From the NCBI RefSeq assembly GCF_003350325.1, contig NZ_QLYZ01000005.1, positions 207,750-271,749 on the forward strand: DNA of 64,000 nt, in the 5' to 3' direction. Positions 1-8,782 of this stretch are shown here, in pieces. Source of the DNA: Vibrio rhodolitus. Lineage in GTDB: Bacteria > Pseudomonadota > Gammaproteobacteria > Enterobacterales > Vibrionaceae. Positions within the stretch are counted from its first letter, which is position 1; every line of letters starts with the position of its first letter. A model generated the notes under the pieces. The model was not told the DNA's origin. It saw only the letters and a program-made list of their open reading frames with translations, and did not search any database. The translations under genes were made by a program, and so were the position numbers.

Positions 1-573
1 TTTGGCATTGGGCTTGGTTGGCAAGGCGAAGCTGCGGGATCTTCTTTGAAAGTTCGTAACGATAACATTGCTAAGACGTCGTCTGGAGACTTTGACTTGG
101 ATGATCGAGTACAGGTAGCCGTTACCGCTGACTTTATGGGTTTTGGTTTAGGTTACGTGTATAGCGGTGGTGATATTTCAGATGCAGGTGGCTCTGAAGA
201 TGCAAAATCTCAAATGGTGTCTTTAAAGTACGGGACGTACGGTAAAGGGCTTTATGCTGCCATTGTCTATGGTCAGAATGACTATTTTTATGATGTTATG
301 GAAGAAACGGAACAGTTTGAAGGCTTGATTGCGTTTGGTCTAGATAATGGTATCAACATCAGTGTTAACTACGAAACTGTTGAAGATGACAAAAACAATA
401 AAACGGTATTCAGCCAAAGTGCAGTGCAAGTCGAGTACACGATTACATCAGGTTTAGTGGCTTTCGCTGGTTACCAGTTTGATTTAGGTAATGATTTGTA
501 TGATGACGTCGCAAATACAATTCCGGCCGCAGATGAAGATCAATACACTGTAGGTGCACGTTACTTCTTCTAA
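1..573 (+). CDS. Outer-membrane porin, C-terminal part (5' end outside window)
   Basis: The reading frame is open from the first base, so this is the C-terminal 190 residues of a longer protein. It shows alternating aromatic/glycine-rich amphipathic strands, for example FGLGYVYSGG and LKYGTYGKGLYAAIVYG, and acidic loops typical of Gram-negative trimeric porins. It ends in ARYFF with a terminal phenylalanine, the signature recognised by the BAM outer-membrane assembly machinery. Family knowledge predicts a 16-strand general diffusion channel of about 330-360 residues. Substrate preference cannot be read from this fragment. A strong terminator follows the stop codon, so the gene is the last of its unit. 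Confidence 0.85.
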   Translation, partial: FGIGLGWQGEAAGSSLKVRNDNIAKTSSGDFDLDDRVQVAVTADFMGFGLGYVYSGGDISDAGGSEDAKSQMVSLKYGTYGKGLYAAIVYGQNDYFYDVMEETEQFEGLIAFGLDNGINISVNYETVEDDKNNKTVFSQSAVQVEYTITSGLVAFAGYQFDLGNDLYDDVANTIPAADEDQYTVGARYFF

Positions 574-597
574 TCCCCTTTAAGTTCTGCCTTTATT

Positions 598-636
598 CTC
601 AGAGTTTGCTTTTGAGCGCAAGCTCTGAGTTTTTTA
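598..636 (+). terminator. Rho-independent terminator of the porin gene
   Basis: CTCAGAGTTTGC pairs with GCAAGCTCTGAG across an 8-nt loop (one G-T pair) and is followed directly by a T run. It lies 25 bp past the porin stop. Confidence 0.85.
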
Positions 637-716
637 CTTTAAATAGCGAATATTGTTTGCCTGAAACAAACTTTGGCTAGAATGTGCCTTCTTAATTTTA
701 CCTCAGGGACGATGGC

Positions 717-1331
717 ATGCACTCTATTATTGTTGAAGACAATCCGATCCAACCAAGCAAGGTGCTGTGTGTTGGGCGCAATTATCTCGATCATATAGCA
801 GAGTTAAACAATGCCGTTCCCGAGCAAATGGTGGTATTCAACAAACCATCGACTGCTATCACCAATCAACTTATCGCGTTTCATCAAGAGACCCTACATT
901 ACGAAGGTGAGATTTGCTTTGTAGTGAAAAACGGGCAGCTAGCTTCGGTTGGTATTGGGCTTGATCTCACCAAGAGAGAGCTGCAAGCCAAACTTAAAGA
1001 GAAAGGTCTACCGTGGGAGCGTGCCAAAGCCTTTGATGGTTCCGCTGTCTTTAGCCGTTTTATTTCTCTTCAAGGGCTAAATATCGAAGAGCTTGAAATA
1101 GAACTGTTTATTAACTGCGTTCGTGTCCAGCGCGGCGGCGTTAAACAGATGATATACCCACCACACATCATTTTAAGCGAACTCAAGAGTTACACGACCT
1201 TATGTGATGGGGACGTGATCATGACGGGTACACCGCAAGGGGTGGGAGAAGTTCAGCCAGGGGATATTTTCTTAGGGCGTTTAGTTCACGCCGGAAAGAC
1301 CTTGATTGAAATTGAGTGGCTTGCAAATTAA
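717..1331 (+). CDS. Fumarylacetoacetate hydrolase-family protein
   Basis: A 204-residue single-domain FAH-fold protein, the size of the YcgM/FAHD1 group. Members act as acylpyruvases, oxaloacetate decarboxylases or isomerase/decarboxylases on 2-oxo acids with a divalent metal. Visible motifs are GRNYLDHIAEL near the start, EGEICFVV (metal-binding glutamates), KAFDGSAVF, and the C-terminal MTGTPQGVGEVQPGD. The start at 717 follows a CAGGGACG stretch; an overlapping ATG at 713 is in another frame. It has its own terminator and no metabolic partner next to it, so the substrate is open. Cytoplasmic. Confidence 0.85.
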   Translation: MHSIIVEDNPIQPSKVLCVGRNYLDHIAELNNAVPEQMVVFNKPSTAITNQLIAFHQETLHYEGEICFVVKNGQLASVGIGLDLTKRELQAKLKEKGLPWERAKAFDGSAVFSRFISLQGLNIEELEIELFINCVRVQRGGVKQMIYPPHIILSELKSYTTLCDGDVIMTGTPQGVGEVQPGDIFLGRLVHAGKTLIEIEWLAN

Positions 1332-1351
1332 AGTAGTAAAATAGACTCAAG

Positions 1352-1375
1352 CGCCAGCATAATGCTGGCGTTTTC
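1352..1375. terminator. Terminator between the FAH gene and azlD
   Basis: CGCCAGC/GCTGGCG hairpin with a 5-nt loop followed by TTTTCGTTT on the plus strand. It separates the converging FAH and azlCD transcripts. Confidence 0.75.
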
Positions 1376-1397
1376 GTTTGACCCACTCAAAGCAAAG

Positions 1398-1715
1398 TTA
1401 TTGCAAAACCATATTATTGAGCACCAGAAACACTACCATACTCAACACCGTGGTCAGTAGAACGTTGCCCGTTTTATAGATGAGGTAACAAGCAAGAATG
1501 GCACAGAGCAAATATGGATTATTCGCCGCTAGCCACAGCTCGCCCTCAGGGGCAAATACGATTGGCGCTAAGATGGCGGTCAATACTGCTGGACCTGAAT
1601 AACTCAACATACTCTGAATTTGTGGTGCAAGTCTTAGGGGTAATCTTGGCTCTAAAAACACATAACGACTAAAGAAGACCAAAGCCGCCATCGCTAAAAT
1701 TGATAACATAATCAT
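1398..1715 (-). CDS. azlD: AzlD-family branched-chain amino acid exporter small subunit
   Basis: A 105-residue, very hydrophobic protein with about four membrane segments, matching the length of AzlD. It contains the characteristic stretch SYSGPAVLTAILAPIVF. AzlD works with AzlC as a two-subunit inner-membrane exporter of branched-chain amino acids or analogues. The start codon overlaps the azlC stop (ATGA type), so the two are translationally coupled. An AraC regulator follows azlC upstream on the same strand, and a LysE exporter lies beyond it, so this is a small amino-acid efflux neighbourhood. Confidence 0.85.
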   Translation of the reverse strand: MIMLSILAMAALVFFSRYVFLEPRLPLRLAPQIQSMLSYSGPAVLTAILAPIVFAPEGELWLAANNPYLLCAILACYLIYKTGNVLLTTVLSMVVFLVLNNMVLQ

Positions 1716-2422
1716 TGCGGCTTCCTCGTAAGTGTTTCAACAAAATAACCAGCTAACATCCCACCTAAGCTCGCTACCATCAGAGCTCCTTCAAATTGGA
1801 GAAGGTTAAGTACCACCGATAGCACCAGAGCCGTCAAAACCGCAACCAAAGTGGGTGAGTTTTTAATATTAGGGATCACCAGAGCAATAAAGGTGGCAGC
1901 AACTGCGAACTCAAGCCCGAGTTCGTTAAGTGCCGGTATATAACTGCCAGCAACGATGCCAACCAAAGTGGCGAGGTTCCAGCAAATATAGAAACTAAGG
2001 CCAGCACCGAGCGCGTACCAAGGCTCAAAACGTTGTTCCGATTGATTACCGCAAATGGCAAAGAGTTCATCAGTGAGCAGGTAGCCTAAGGCTAGACGCC
2101 AGCGCAGTGGTAATTTGCCTACTTTATCTCGCATGGAGACGCTATATAAAAAGTGTCGTGAGGTAATAAACAGTGTAGTCAGCAGCATGGTTGTCAGTCC
2201 TACGCCGGCTTTAAGCATCCCCGTGGCGACCAGTTGTGCTGAGCCTGCAAACAAAATGGCAGATAGCGCTTGGCTCTCGATTGGGTTAAGCCCCGATTCA
2301 ATCGCATAAGAGCCGGCGAGTAATCCCCAAGGAATTACGGCGACACTAAGCGGTATCATCGCTACTGTCCCTTGCATAAACAGTGAGTATCTATTTGGCA
2401 TAACGTGAACTTCTGTATTCAT
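1712..2422 (-). CDS. azlC: AzlC-family branched-chain amino acid exporter large subunit
   Basis: A 236-residue polytopic membrane protein with the AzlC signature region PLSVAVIPWGLLAGSYAIESGL near the N-terminus and FAGSAQLVATGML after it. Length and hydrophobic pattern are normal for the family. It forms the main translocation subunit with AzlD encoded immediately downstream, overlapping by four bases. In other bacteria azlCD homologues export leucine, isoleucine, valine or toxic analogues; the actual substrate here is not visible. Upstream (higher coordinates) is an AraC-type regulator on the same strand with a 112-bp gap, a likely controller. Confidence 0.87.
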   Translation of the reverse strand: MNTEVHVMPNRYSLFMQGTVAMIPLSVAVIPWGLLAGSYAIESGLNPIESQALSAILFAGSAQLVATGMLKAGVGLTTMLLTTLFITSRHFLYSVSMRDKVGKLPLRWRLALGYLLTDELFAICGNQSEQRFEPWYALGAGLSFYICWNLATLVGIVAGSYIPALNELGLEFAVAATFIALVIPNIKNSPTLVAVLTALVLSVVLNLLQFEGALMVASLGGMLAGYFVETLTRKPQ

Positions 2423-2534
2423 TTAATCTCCTCACTTGGACGCGTTTGCTGTTATTAGTATTTTCAGCCGCTATTTCGCCATGTAAGGAGGCGAAGAAAT
2501 TGTACAAACTTGCGCGAATTTAGCTCTTTTTAGC

Positions 2535-3365
2535 CTAGGTGAGAGATTGGATGTATTGTTTCGGTGTCACTCCCATCGCCCGTTTGAAATGGCGGTGCAA
2601 GTGGCTTTGATCATGAAATCCTGACTCTTGGGCAATATCAGAAAGAGAGTGACCTTGTTTCATCAAACGGATTGCGTAACGTAAGCGTGACTGCACTTGA
2701 TAGGCATGAGGCGGGAAGCCAAACTCCTTTTGAAACGAGCGCGCGAAATGATAGGGGCTGAGATTAGCGAGCTTTGCTAACTCCTCCAGTGAAACATCAG
2801 CTTGAGGAAAATCATCAAGAAACTCTTTGGCGATCATTAACTGCTTTTGGCTACGAGTGCTGGGCTCATATTCACGGCGTTTTTTCCCATGTCGACTCAT
2901 GAGTTTGACTAGTGTGCCGTAAACCAAAGTTTCACGCAGTAGCCGGTTGTCTGAGTTTTCTAACGTGTCAAAAACAAGCCTGAGCTGTTGCGCCATCTCA
3001 GGATCATACACTACTGGTTCAGGAAAGTAGGGAATAACTGATTCTGTACTCAGACCGTCAGTGAGTATGGCAAACTGCTCTGGAAGTGGATACATCGCTT
3101 TGTATTCCCAACCATCTTCCGTGGCACTTTGACCATTATGCACTTGATCAGCATTGACCAGAATAATGCTGTCTTGAGGAGCAATATGGTTTCCGCCTGT
3201 TCGGAAAAAACGTTGGGCACCTTTTTCAATCACGCCAATGGTGTAGCCTTCATGACTATGACGAGAAAAGTTATGATTCTTATATTTGGCTTCAATAAAT
3301 TCGAGACCGCCTAATTCTTTGGCAGTTTGAAATGTTGCCCCTTCGGTAATGTCCTTTTTACCCAT
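2535..3365 (-). CDS. AraC-family regulator with N-terminal cupin sensor domain
   Basis: A 276-residue AraC/XylS-type regulator. Residues about 20-170 look like the AraC cupin ligand-binding domain (NFSRHSHEGYTIGVIEKG, with metal/ligand histidines). Residues about 175-275 carry the double helix-turn-helix with SLEELAKLANLSPYHFARSFQKEFG and the second signature SDIAQESGFHDQSHLHRHFKRAMGVTPKQY. It sits between azlC (same strand) and a divergently transcribed LysE exporter gene. In this family such regulators often control adjacent amino-acid exporters, so control of one or both is the natural inference. The start ATG follows a GGAGTTGGATAA Shine-Dalgarno. Confidence 0.85.
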   Translation of the reverse strand: MGKKDITEGATFQTAKELGGLEFIEAKYKNHNFSRHSHEGYTIGVIEKGAQRFFRTGGNHIAPQDSIILVNADQVHNGQSATEDGWEYKAMYPLPEQFAILTDGLSTESVIPYFPEPVVYDPEMAQQLRLVFDTLENSDNRLLRETLVYGTLVKLMSRHGKKRREYEPSTRSQKQLMIAKEFLDDFPQADVSLEELAKLANLSPYHFARSFQKEFGFPPHAYQVQSRLRYAIRLMKQGHSLSDIAQESGFHDQSHLHRHFKRAMGVTPKQYIQSLT

Positions 3366-3606
3366 TTATCCAACTCCTAGCACCCTTGGCATAGAGTAAT
3401 TCAAACTTGTTGAGAGTTTTTGTACAAAATTGCTCTTTGCAACATAACACAAATTAAGTAGCGAACCTCTACCCGCAAAGTCTAAGAACAAAATGCTACG
3501 TGTGTCATATTGGCTGTTATTACGGTGAAAATTAGCCTAATGGGCTGGATATGTCATTCAGTGCAATATAAAATGCGCCTCGTCCTGTTCTTAGTAATTT
3601 ATAATC

Positions 3607-4242
3607 ATGATCGATATGTCTATTCTGCCGCTTTATTTGACGGCAGTGGTGGCGCTTTTGTTGCTGCCAGGTCCAGATATGTTGCTGATCGCCAGCTCAA
3701 GTATGAGCTATGGGCGACGTGTTGGCGTGTTCGCTAGCCTTGGCAATGCAACCTCTGGAATTATTCTTACTCTTCTTGCGGCGCTGGGTGTATCAGCGTT
3801 AATCGCAATGAGTCCTTTAGCCCTGAAAGCCTTACACCTATTAGGTGGTGCATACTTGCTAAAGATGGGCTGGGATTGTGTTCGCTCGCAAGCCGCTGAT
3901 GCCCCTGAGCTTGATCAGCAAAATAAGATGGCGACCACCTTTTATCAACGTGCTTTGATCAGTAATCTGCTTAATCCAAAAGCACTGGTTTTCTTCGTTA
4001 TGTTTTTGCCGCAGTTTGTCTCGAGTAACATCACGGCAAGTTCTGGCGAACAGATGCTAGCACTGGGTTTACTGCTTAATGTTCTTGGTCTTCTGTTTAA
4101 CCTAGTTTTGGTTGCATTGGTTGGAACCTTGGGCAAAGGTCTGCTAGAAAACGCTAAGTTTAGAAACTACCAGCATAAATTTATGGGAGCTATCTTCCTA
4201 ATTTTGGCAATTTGGATGCTGAGTTCGTTTTTTACTGCGTAA
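3607..4242 (+). CDS. LysE/RhtB-family amino acid exporter
   Basis: A 211-residue inner-membrane protein with about six hydrophobic segments and the LysE/RhtB N-terminal signature LLLPGPDMLLIASSSMSYGRR (residues about 16-36) and NPKALVFFVMFLPQFV in the middle. Family members export basic amino acids, homoserine, threonine or related molecules by proton antiport. It is transcribed divergently from the AraC regulator, with a 241-bp intergenic region where that regulator could bind. Substrate is not predictable by eye. Followed by a terminator. Confidence 0.85.
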   Translation: MIDMSILPLYLTAVVALLLLPGPDMLLIASSSMSYGRRVGVFASLGNATSGIILTLLAALGVSALIAMSPLALKALHLLGGAYLLKMGWDCVRSQAADAPELDQQNKMATTFYQRALISNLLNPKALVFFVMFLPQFVSSNITASSGEQMLALGLLLNVLGLLFNLVLVALVGTLGKGLLENAKFRNYQHKFMGAIFLILAIWMLSSFFTA

Positions 4243-4260
4243 CTCGCGTTATAATTGAGA

Positions 4261-4286
4261 AAGCCAGCGTAGAGCTGGCTTTTTTG
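4261..4286 (+). terminator. Terminator after the LysE exporter gene
   Basis: AAGCCAGC/GCTGGCTT hairpin with a GTAGA loop and a T run, 20 bp after the stop. Confidence 0.85.
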
Positions 4287-4345
4287 TATTCGTTAGACGA
4301 GCTAGCTCGTGAGTGACGATGTGAATATGCATGTAAGGGAGTTGT

Positions 4346-4768
4346 ATGATGCAAATAGAGTTTGTACTGAACCCAGATGAGTCGGTAAAAAGTGATATAT
4401 TAGCTGGGCTACGTAGTTATAACGTTCAGTTTTTCCCCCATGATGATAGCCAAACGGTCGCCTGTGTTGTGAAAGATCAACAAGGTCACTTTGTTGGTGG
4501 ACTATTTGGTGAAGTCTATACAAACACTCTATTTGTCGAATATTTTTGGATTGATGAGAATCAACGTAAATCAGGGCTGGGCAGGCAAGTATTTGAACGT
4601 GTCGAGTCTGAAGTAAAGAAACTTGGCGTAGCCACAATATGCCTTGATACGTTCACTTTCCAAGCGCGCGAATTCTACCTCAAAATGGGCTTTAAAGAAG
4701 TGGGACGTTTTACCGGCTTCCCAATGCCGGGCGTGGACAAAATCTTTTTGCAAAAACACGTTGGCTAA
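4346..4768 (+). CDS. GNAT-family N-acetyltransferase
   Basis: A 140-residue single GNAT domain. The acetyl-CoA-binding region is visible as IDENQRKSGLGRQVFERVESEV (R/Q-x-x-G-x-G/A pattern) and the C-terminal motif B region as CLDTFTFQAREFYLKMGFKEVG. These proteins transfer an acetyl group from acetyl-CoA to an amine; the acceptor is unknown. Start ATG has AAGGGAG upstream; a second ATG follows directly. The stop is one base from the next start, so it is co-transcribed and coupled with an AraC regulator. The pair may form a self-contained regulated unit. Confidence 0.85.
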   Translation: MMQIEFVLNPDESVKSDILAGLRSYNVQFFPHDDSQTVACVVKDQQGHFVGGLFGEVYTNTLFVEYFWIDENQRKSGLGRQVFERVESEVKKLGVATICLDTFTFQAREFYLKMGFKEVGRFTGFPMPGVDKIFLQKHVG

Positions 4769-5521
4769 ATGATGAGCGCAGCGCCAAGAGTTTGGGTTAT
4801 TCCCGGCATGTTAGTCAGCTATGGTGAGATGGTCGATACCGCTCAACATGCTCACGCCCTGTTACAATTGACGGTGTTTGAAGACAGTGGTTCGCTGTTG
4901 ATTGACGGTCAGTTACTTTCTAGCTCGTTATTGGCAAGCAATGTTGCTCATCGTCTGCAAATGAAAAAAGGATGGGTGATCTTGGTTGAGCCTCAGTCTG
5001 AGGTTGGGCGATGTTTACAGCAGTTGCTAGTTGATAACCAATATCAAGAATTTGCCTTTAGTCATGAATTGCTTTTACCGAGCGAGAATCACTTTCCTCT
5101 TCCACAAGTCATCGCTATCTTGCAGCAGCTTTCTGCGACAGTAGATTGGCAACAGATGCTTGGCGAAGTGACGTCAAATGATCCGCGTATCGAACGTTTA
5201 CTAACTCAGCTTAATCAATGCTTTGCCAGCGAGTGTTTAAAGCCAGATAACTGGCGCGCCGAACAGATAGCGGAACAACTAGCTTTGTCAGAGAGCCGGT
5301 TTTTGCATCTCTTTAAACAACAAATGGGCATCGCATGGCGACCTTATTTGCTGTGGCGTCGGCTAATCTGCGCGGTTAAGTTGATCCGAGAGGGAGAGTC
5401 AGCCACTGAGGCTGCCCATAGAGCGGGATTTTCGGATAGTGCCCACTTAAGCCGCACGTTCAAATCAATATTTGGGGTCTCAATTCGCGAATCGAAAGCT
5501 ATGTTTTTTAAACAAGATTAG
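4769..5521 (+). CDS. AraC-family transcriptional regulator
   Basis: A 250-residue protein whose C-terminal about 100 residues form an AraC DNA-binding domain: RAEQIAEQLALSESRFLHLFKQQMG, then ATEAAHRAGFSDSAHLSRTFKSIFG. The N-terminal 140 residues are not a recognisable cupin by eye and may be a divergent sensor. Its ATG directly follows the stop of the GNAT gene, indicating translational coupling. Convergent with the small secreted-protein gene that follows after 5 bp. No target site was recognised. Confidence 0.82.
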   Translation: MMSAAPRVWVIPGMLVSYGEMVDTAQHAHALLQLTVFEDSGSLLIDGQLLSSSLLASNVAHRLQMKKGWVILVEPQSEVGRCLQQLLVDNQYQEFAFSHELLLPSENHFPLPQVIAILQQLSATVDWQQMLGEVTSNDPRIERLLTQLNQCFASECLKPDNWRAEQIAEQLALSESRFLHLFKQQMGIAWRPYLLWRRLICAVKLIREGESATEAAHRAGFSDSAHLSRTFKSIFGVSIRESKAMFFKQD

Positions 5522-5526
5522 ACAGC

Positions 5527-5874
5527 TTAATAAACAATGCCTTGGAACAGAGGTTTGAGATCTTCTAGCTTCTGTTCTTCGCTAACGGGTTCAACTTGAA
5601 CCTTAATTAAAGGTCCAACGCACTCAACAAAGGGTTGGATCTCACCGCGTTGCTCTTCTTCGATATCACCACCTACGGCGAAATCACCATCAAACACATT
5701 GGGTTCTTGGGTTTTATCAACGTTTAGTTGGATAGAGACGCGATATTGATGCCCATCAGGTAACAGCTTGGCGCAATTTTCAATATTTTCGACCTTACCG
5801 TAGGCATAAACGTTGGCGGTTAGAGTGAGTGAGAAGAGTGCGAAAATTGGCTTGATCCCTGTCATATCTTTCAT
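5527..5874 (-). CDS. Small secreted/periplasmic protein of unknown function
   Basis: A longer frame opens at 5919, but the methionine at 5874 begins a clear signal peptide (MKDMTGIKPIFALFSLTLTA, then NVYA as cleavage site), giving about 115 residues. The mature part is acidic, with one conserved-looking cysteine pair (NCAKLLP and VECVG), and contains no domain I recognise. The Shine-Dalgarno is weak. It converges on the AraC gene with only 5 bp between stops. Function not assigned. Confidence 0.6.
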   Translation of the reverse strand: MKDMTGIKPIFALFSLTLTANVYAYGKVENIENCAKLLPDGHQYRVSIQLNVDKTQEPNVFDGDFAVGGDIEEEQRGEIQPFVECVGPLIKVQVEPVSEEQKLEDLKPLFQGIVY

Positions 5875-5981
5875 CCCATATAATTGTTTTTGAAGTACAA
5901 CTTTATTAGAGCATAGCAAGTTTATTCAATTTTTCGTTGCCTAGACGGTTTATTCTGCACTCAACCACTAAGGAGAGCAGT

Positions 5982-6689
5982 ATGAAACGATATTTACAAC
6001 AAACCGCAATGTTAGATTTTCAGCATTCATCAATTCAGAAACTGGTCAAATCACGTAGTTGGCATACTCTCGACGAATACGATGCAATTGGCGAAATTTA
6101 TAGCTTTGTGCGTGACGAAATCAAATTTGGCTACAACTTTGATGACACAATCCCTGCTAGTAAAGTATTGCGTGATGGTTACGGTCAATGTAATACCAAA
6201 GGTACTTTGCTGATGGCGTTACTACGTGCTGTTAGCATTCCGACTCGCTTTCACGGGTTTACCATCTATAACGATCTACAACTTGGGGCGATTCCGAAGT
6301 ACATTTTCGCCATCGCTCCAGAGAAAATCATTCATAGTTGGGTTGAGGTTTATTTCAATGGCAAATGGATCAACTTAGAAGGCTACATCATAGATAAACC
6401 GTACTTAGCGCAGGTTCAAAAGCGCTTTAGTTTTGGTTGTAAAGATTTCTCAGGTTATGGGGTTGCAGTGACTTGTCTGCAAGATCCAGAGATTGACTGG
6501 AAGGGTGAAGATACCTATATCCAAAAAGAGGGGCTTGCGGATGATTATGGCTTATTCGACCGCCCAGACGCCTTCTATCAAGTGAGAGGCAGTAACCTAA
6601 ATGGTTTTAAAAAGTTTATGTTCCGTTATGTACTGCGACATCTAATGAACATCAACGTCAATAAGATTCGCAAACATGGCATCGCATAA
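5982..6689 (+). CDS. Transglutaminase-like cysteine peptidase family protein
   Basis: The ATG at 5982 preceded by AGGAGAGC is preferred over the upstream in-frame codon at 5937, giving 235 residues. The transglutaminase-like core is visible: catalytic cysteine in DGYGQCNTKGTLLMALLRA, histidine in IHSWVEVYFNGKWINLEGY and an acidic residue shortly after. Bacterial members of this superfamily are usually proteases or peptide hydrolases rather than cross-linking enzymes. No signal peptide, so probably cytoplasmic. It stands alone and shares a bidirectional terminator with the convergent phosphomutase gene. Confidence 0.8.
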   Translation: MKRYLQQTAMLDFQHSSIQKLVKSRSWHTLDEYDAIGEIYSFVRDEIKFGYNFDDTIPASKVLRDGYGQCNTKGTLLMALLRAVSIPTRFHGFTIYNDLQLGAIPKYIFAIAPEKIIHSWVEVYFNGKWINLEGYIIDKPYLAQVQKRFSFGCKDFSGYGVAVTCLQDPEIDWKGEDTYIQKEGLADDYGLFDRPDAFYQVRGSNLNGFKKFMFRYVLRHLMNINVNKIRKHGIA

Positions 6690-6690
6690 C

Positions 6691-6720
6691 AAAGCGGGCA
6701 TCATGCCCGCTTTTTCTTTT
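6691..6720. terminator. Bidirectional terminator between transglutaminase-like gene and phosphomutase
   Basis: AAAGCGGGCA and TGCCCGCTTTTT form an 8-bp GC-rich stem with a 3-nt loop, with A and T runs on either side, so it can serve both convergent genes. Confidence 0.85.
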
Positions 6721-6726
6721 GAGCGT

Positions 6727-8430
6727 CTAAATCATATGTTGATGTTCAGCAATGAGCATATCCATGGCTAATTGCGCTTTATCTTGGGCGACTTGGAAGT
6801 CCTCTTCTGTAGCAAAAGGTTCAACGACTTCGTAATAGCATTTTAGCTTAGGCTCTGTACCTGATGGACGTACGATCACGCGTGCACCACCAGCTAAGTG
6901 ATAGATAAGTACATCACTTGGCGGTAAGTCGATAAGCTCGCTCGTACCATCAGCGTAGGTTTTTCGCAGTGTTTTGAGATCTTCAATGCTTTCAACTGCG
7001 CGCCCTGCAATCGCCTTCGGTTGATTTGCTCTAAGTTTCTCACCAACCGGTGGCGTGTTAGGGGCAAGTGCAATACTACGCTGTGCATTCACGTACATCC
7101 CATGCTGACGATAGAGGCTCTCTAACTGATCCCAAATGGTTTTTCCTTGGCTTTTTAGCTCGGCAGTCAGTTGGGCAAAAGCCACTAATGCCGATAGACC
7201 ATCTTTATCCCAAACTTGATTACCTACGGTGTAACCCAGCGCCTCTTCATAAGCAAACAAGAACTGACTATCGTCGGTCTGTTTTTGCATCGCGACATTG
7301 GTTAGCCATTTAAAACCAGTTAAGGTTTGGTAATAGGTCGCTCCGTGAGATTTGGCAATTTTATCGAGCAGGGTCGAAGACACAATGGTGTTACCGACTA
7401 ACTGTTTGCTCGCTTCCGTTTGCGAGAGCAGGTAGTGACCAAATAGTGCACCAACTTGATCCCCCGTAAGCATTTGATACTCGCCATCAGGTTTACGCAC
7501 CGCAACGGCAAAGCGGTCTGCATCAGGGTCGTTGGCACATGCAATATCAGCGCCATGTTTGCTCGCTAATGCTACTACCATATCCATAGCCCCAGCTTCT
7601 TCTGGGTTAGGGAAATTAACGGTAGGAAACGTTCCATCAGGTTCGCGCTGCTCTTTAACGCTGTAAACCTGATTGAAACCTGCATCGGCAAGTAAGGTTT
7701 CCGCCATTCGAGCACCGACACCATGCATCGCGGTATAAGCGACACCAATGCTATCTGGTTGAGTATGATTAGCCAGTAGTGGGTTGGCATTCATCGCATC
7801 GCGATATGCTTGATAGTACGAATCGTCAAGCCAGACTAATCGGTCTAGCGCTACAGCTTCTTCGACACACAATAGTTCTAGAGGTGACTCTGCAGCGACA
7901 TCAATATGATGAGCGATGCCGGAATCGTGCGGAGGGATAATTTGCGCGCCATTCTCCCAGTAAACCTTAAAACCATTGTATTCTGGTGGATTGTGGCTTG
8001 CTGTCACCACGACGGCAGCAACCGTATTTAAATGCTTAACACCAAAAGCGACAATCGGTGTCGCGGCAACATCATGAGTTAAGTAGACTTTAATGCCAAG
8101 CGCAGTAAGAACGGCAGCAGTATCGTGGGCAAACTGCTTTGAATCAGGGCGACCATCGTAACCAATCACTACACCACGCTGCTTCGCATCGTCAAATTGG
8201 TGCAGAAGGTATTGACCAAGCCCTGTAGCGGTTTGTTGAATAACTAGGCGATTCATACGGTTAGGACCTGCACCAACTTTACCTCGTAGACCGGCAGTAC
8301 CAAACTCTAGGCGGCAGCGAAAGCGATCGTCTAATTCTTGAGTTTGCTTCTCATCCACCAGACGCTGAAGCTCTTCACGAGTTCGCGGATCTGGGTCGAT
8401 AGCTAACCATTGAGCAATGTGTTCATTCAT
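6727..8430 (-). CDS. Phosphoglucomutase/phosphomannomutase (alpha-D-phosphohexomutase)
   Basis: A 567-residue enzyme of the alpha-D-phosphohexomutase superfamily, the length of the PGM2/PgcA type. All four active-site loops are visible: phosphoserine loop VVVTASHNPPEYNGFKVYW, metal loop ANDPDADRFAVAV, sugar-binding loop FAYEEALGYTVG, and phosphate-binding loop VRPSGTEPKLK near the C-terminus. It interconverts hexose 1- and 6-phosphates (or related phosphosugars) in the cytoplasm, supplying precursors for glycogen and surface polysaccharides. Monocistronic, with a terminator downstream and a 352-bp region separating it from the divergent cox operon. Confidence 0.9.
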   Translation of the reverse strand: MNEHIAQWLAIDPDPRTREELQRLVDEKQTQELDDRFRCRLEFGTAGLRGKVGAGPNRMNRLVIQQTATGLGQYLLHQFDDAKQRGVVIGYDGRPDSKQFAHDTAAVLTALGIKVYLTHDVAATPIVAFGVKHLNTVAAVVVTASHNPPEYNGFKVYWENGAQIIPPHDSGIAHHIDVAAESPLELLCVEEAVALDRLVWLDDSYYQAYRDAMNANPLLANHTQPDSIGVAYTAMHGVGARMAETLLADAGFNQVYSVKEQREPDGTFPTVNFPNPEEAGAMDMVVALASKHGADIACANDPDADRFAVAVRKPDGEYQMLTGDQVGALFGHYLLSQTEASKQLVGNTIVSSTLLDKIAKSHGATYYQTLTGFKWLTNVAMQKQTDDSQFLFAYEEALGYTVGNQVWDKDGLSALVAFAQLTAELKSQGKTIWDQLESLYRQHGMYVNAQRSIALAPNTPPVGEKLRANQPKAIAGRAVESIEDLKTLRKTYADGTSELIDLPPSDVLIYHLAGGARVIVRPSGTEPKLKCYYEVVEPFATEEDFQVAQDKAQLAMDMLIAEHQHMI

Positions 8431-8782
8431 CTTTTTTCCCTTATATCTGGCGTAGCCTTGAGGCTGTATATCAAAATACTAAATGTTAGTAGTTATCATT
8501 TACGAGAGCGCAATCGCTAAACTAATTTGTTGTACCTCAGCTTGCACATTTTTGAATCGCTAACTAGCCTTAATTAACATAAATATAACATTTTGCGTTG
8601 GTTTTAGGTTAGCCCAAACAAGTCGTTTCTTCCTAATCGACTTGATAAATCCGGATACTAAGCGCATGGATGGCACGATATCAGTATGGATGTGATTGGG
8701 TATCGGGTGTTCTGCGTAAAAGTGATTGAACCTTTGGTTTTTCGCACTGGTTGTCAGTGCAGAGGCAAAGAGGAGAGGTCTT
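8431..8782. promoter_or_regulatory. Divergent intergenic region upstream of phosphomutase and cox operon
   Basis: 352 bp without a convincing gene; it must hold the promoters for the leftward phosphomutase and the rightward cox operon. The cox Shine-Dalgarno AGGAGAGG lies at 8771-8778. No operator was recognised. Confidence 0.5.

Noticed and set aside
1876..2309. Additional genes within azlC on either strand
   Set aside because: Contained within a clear azlC frame with no independent signals.
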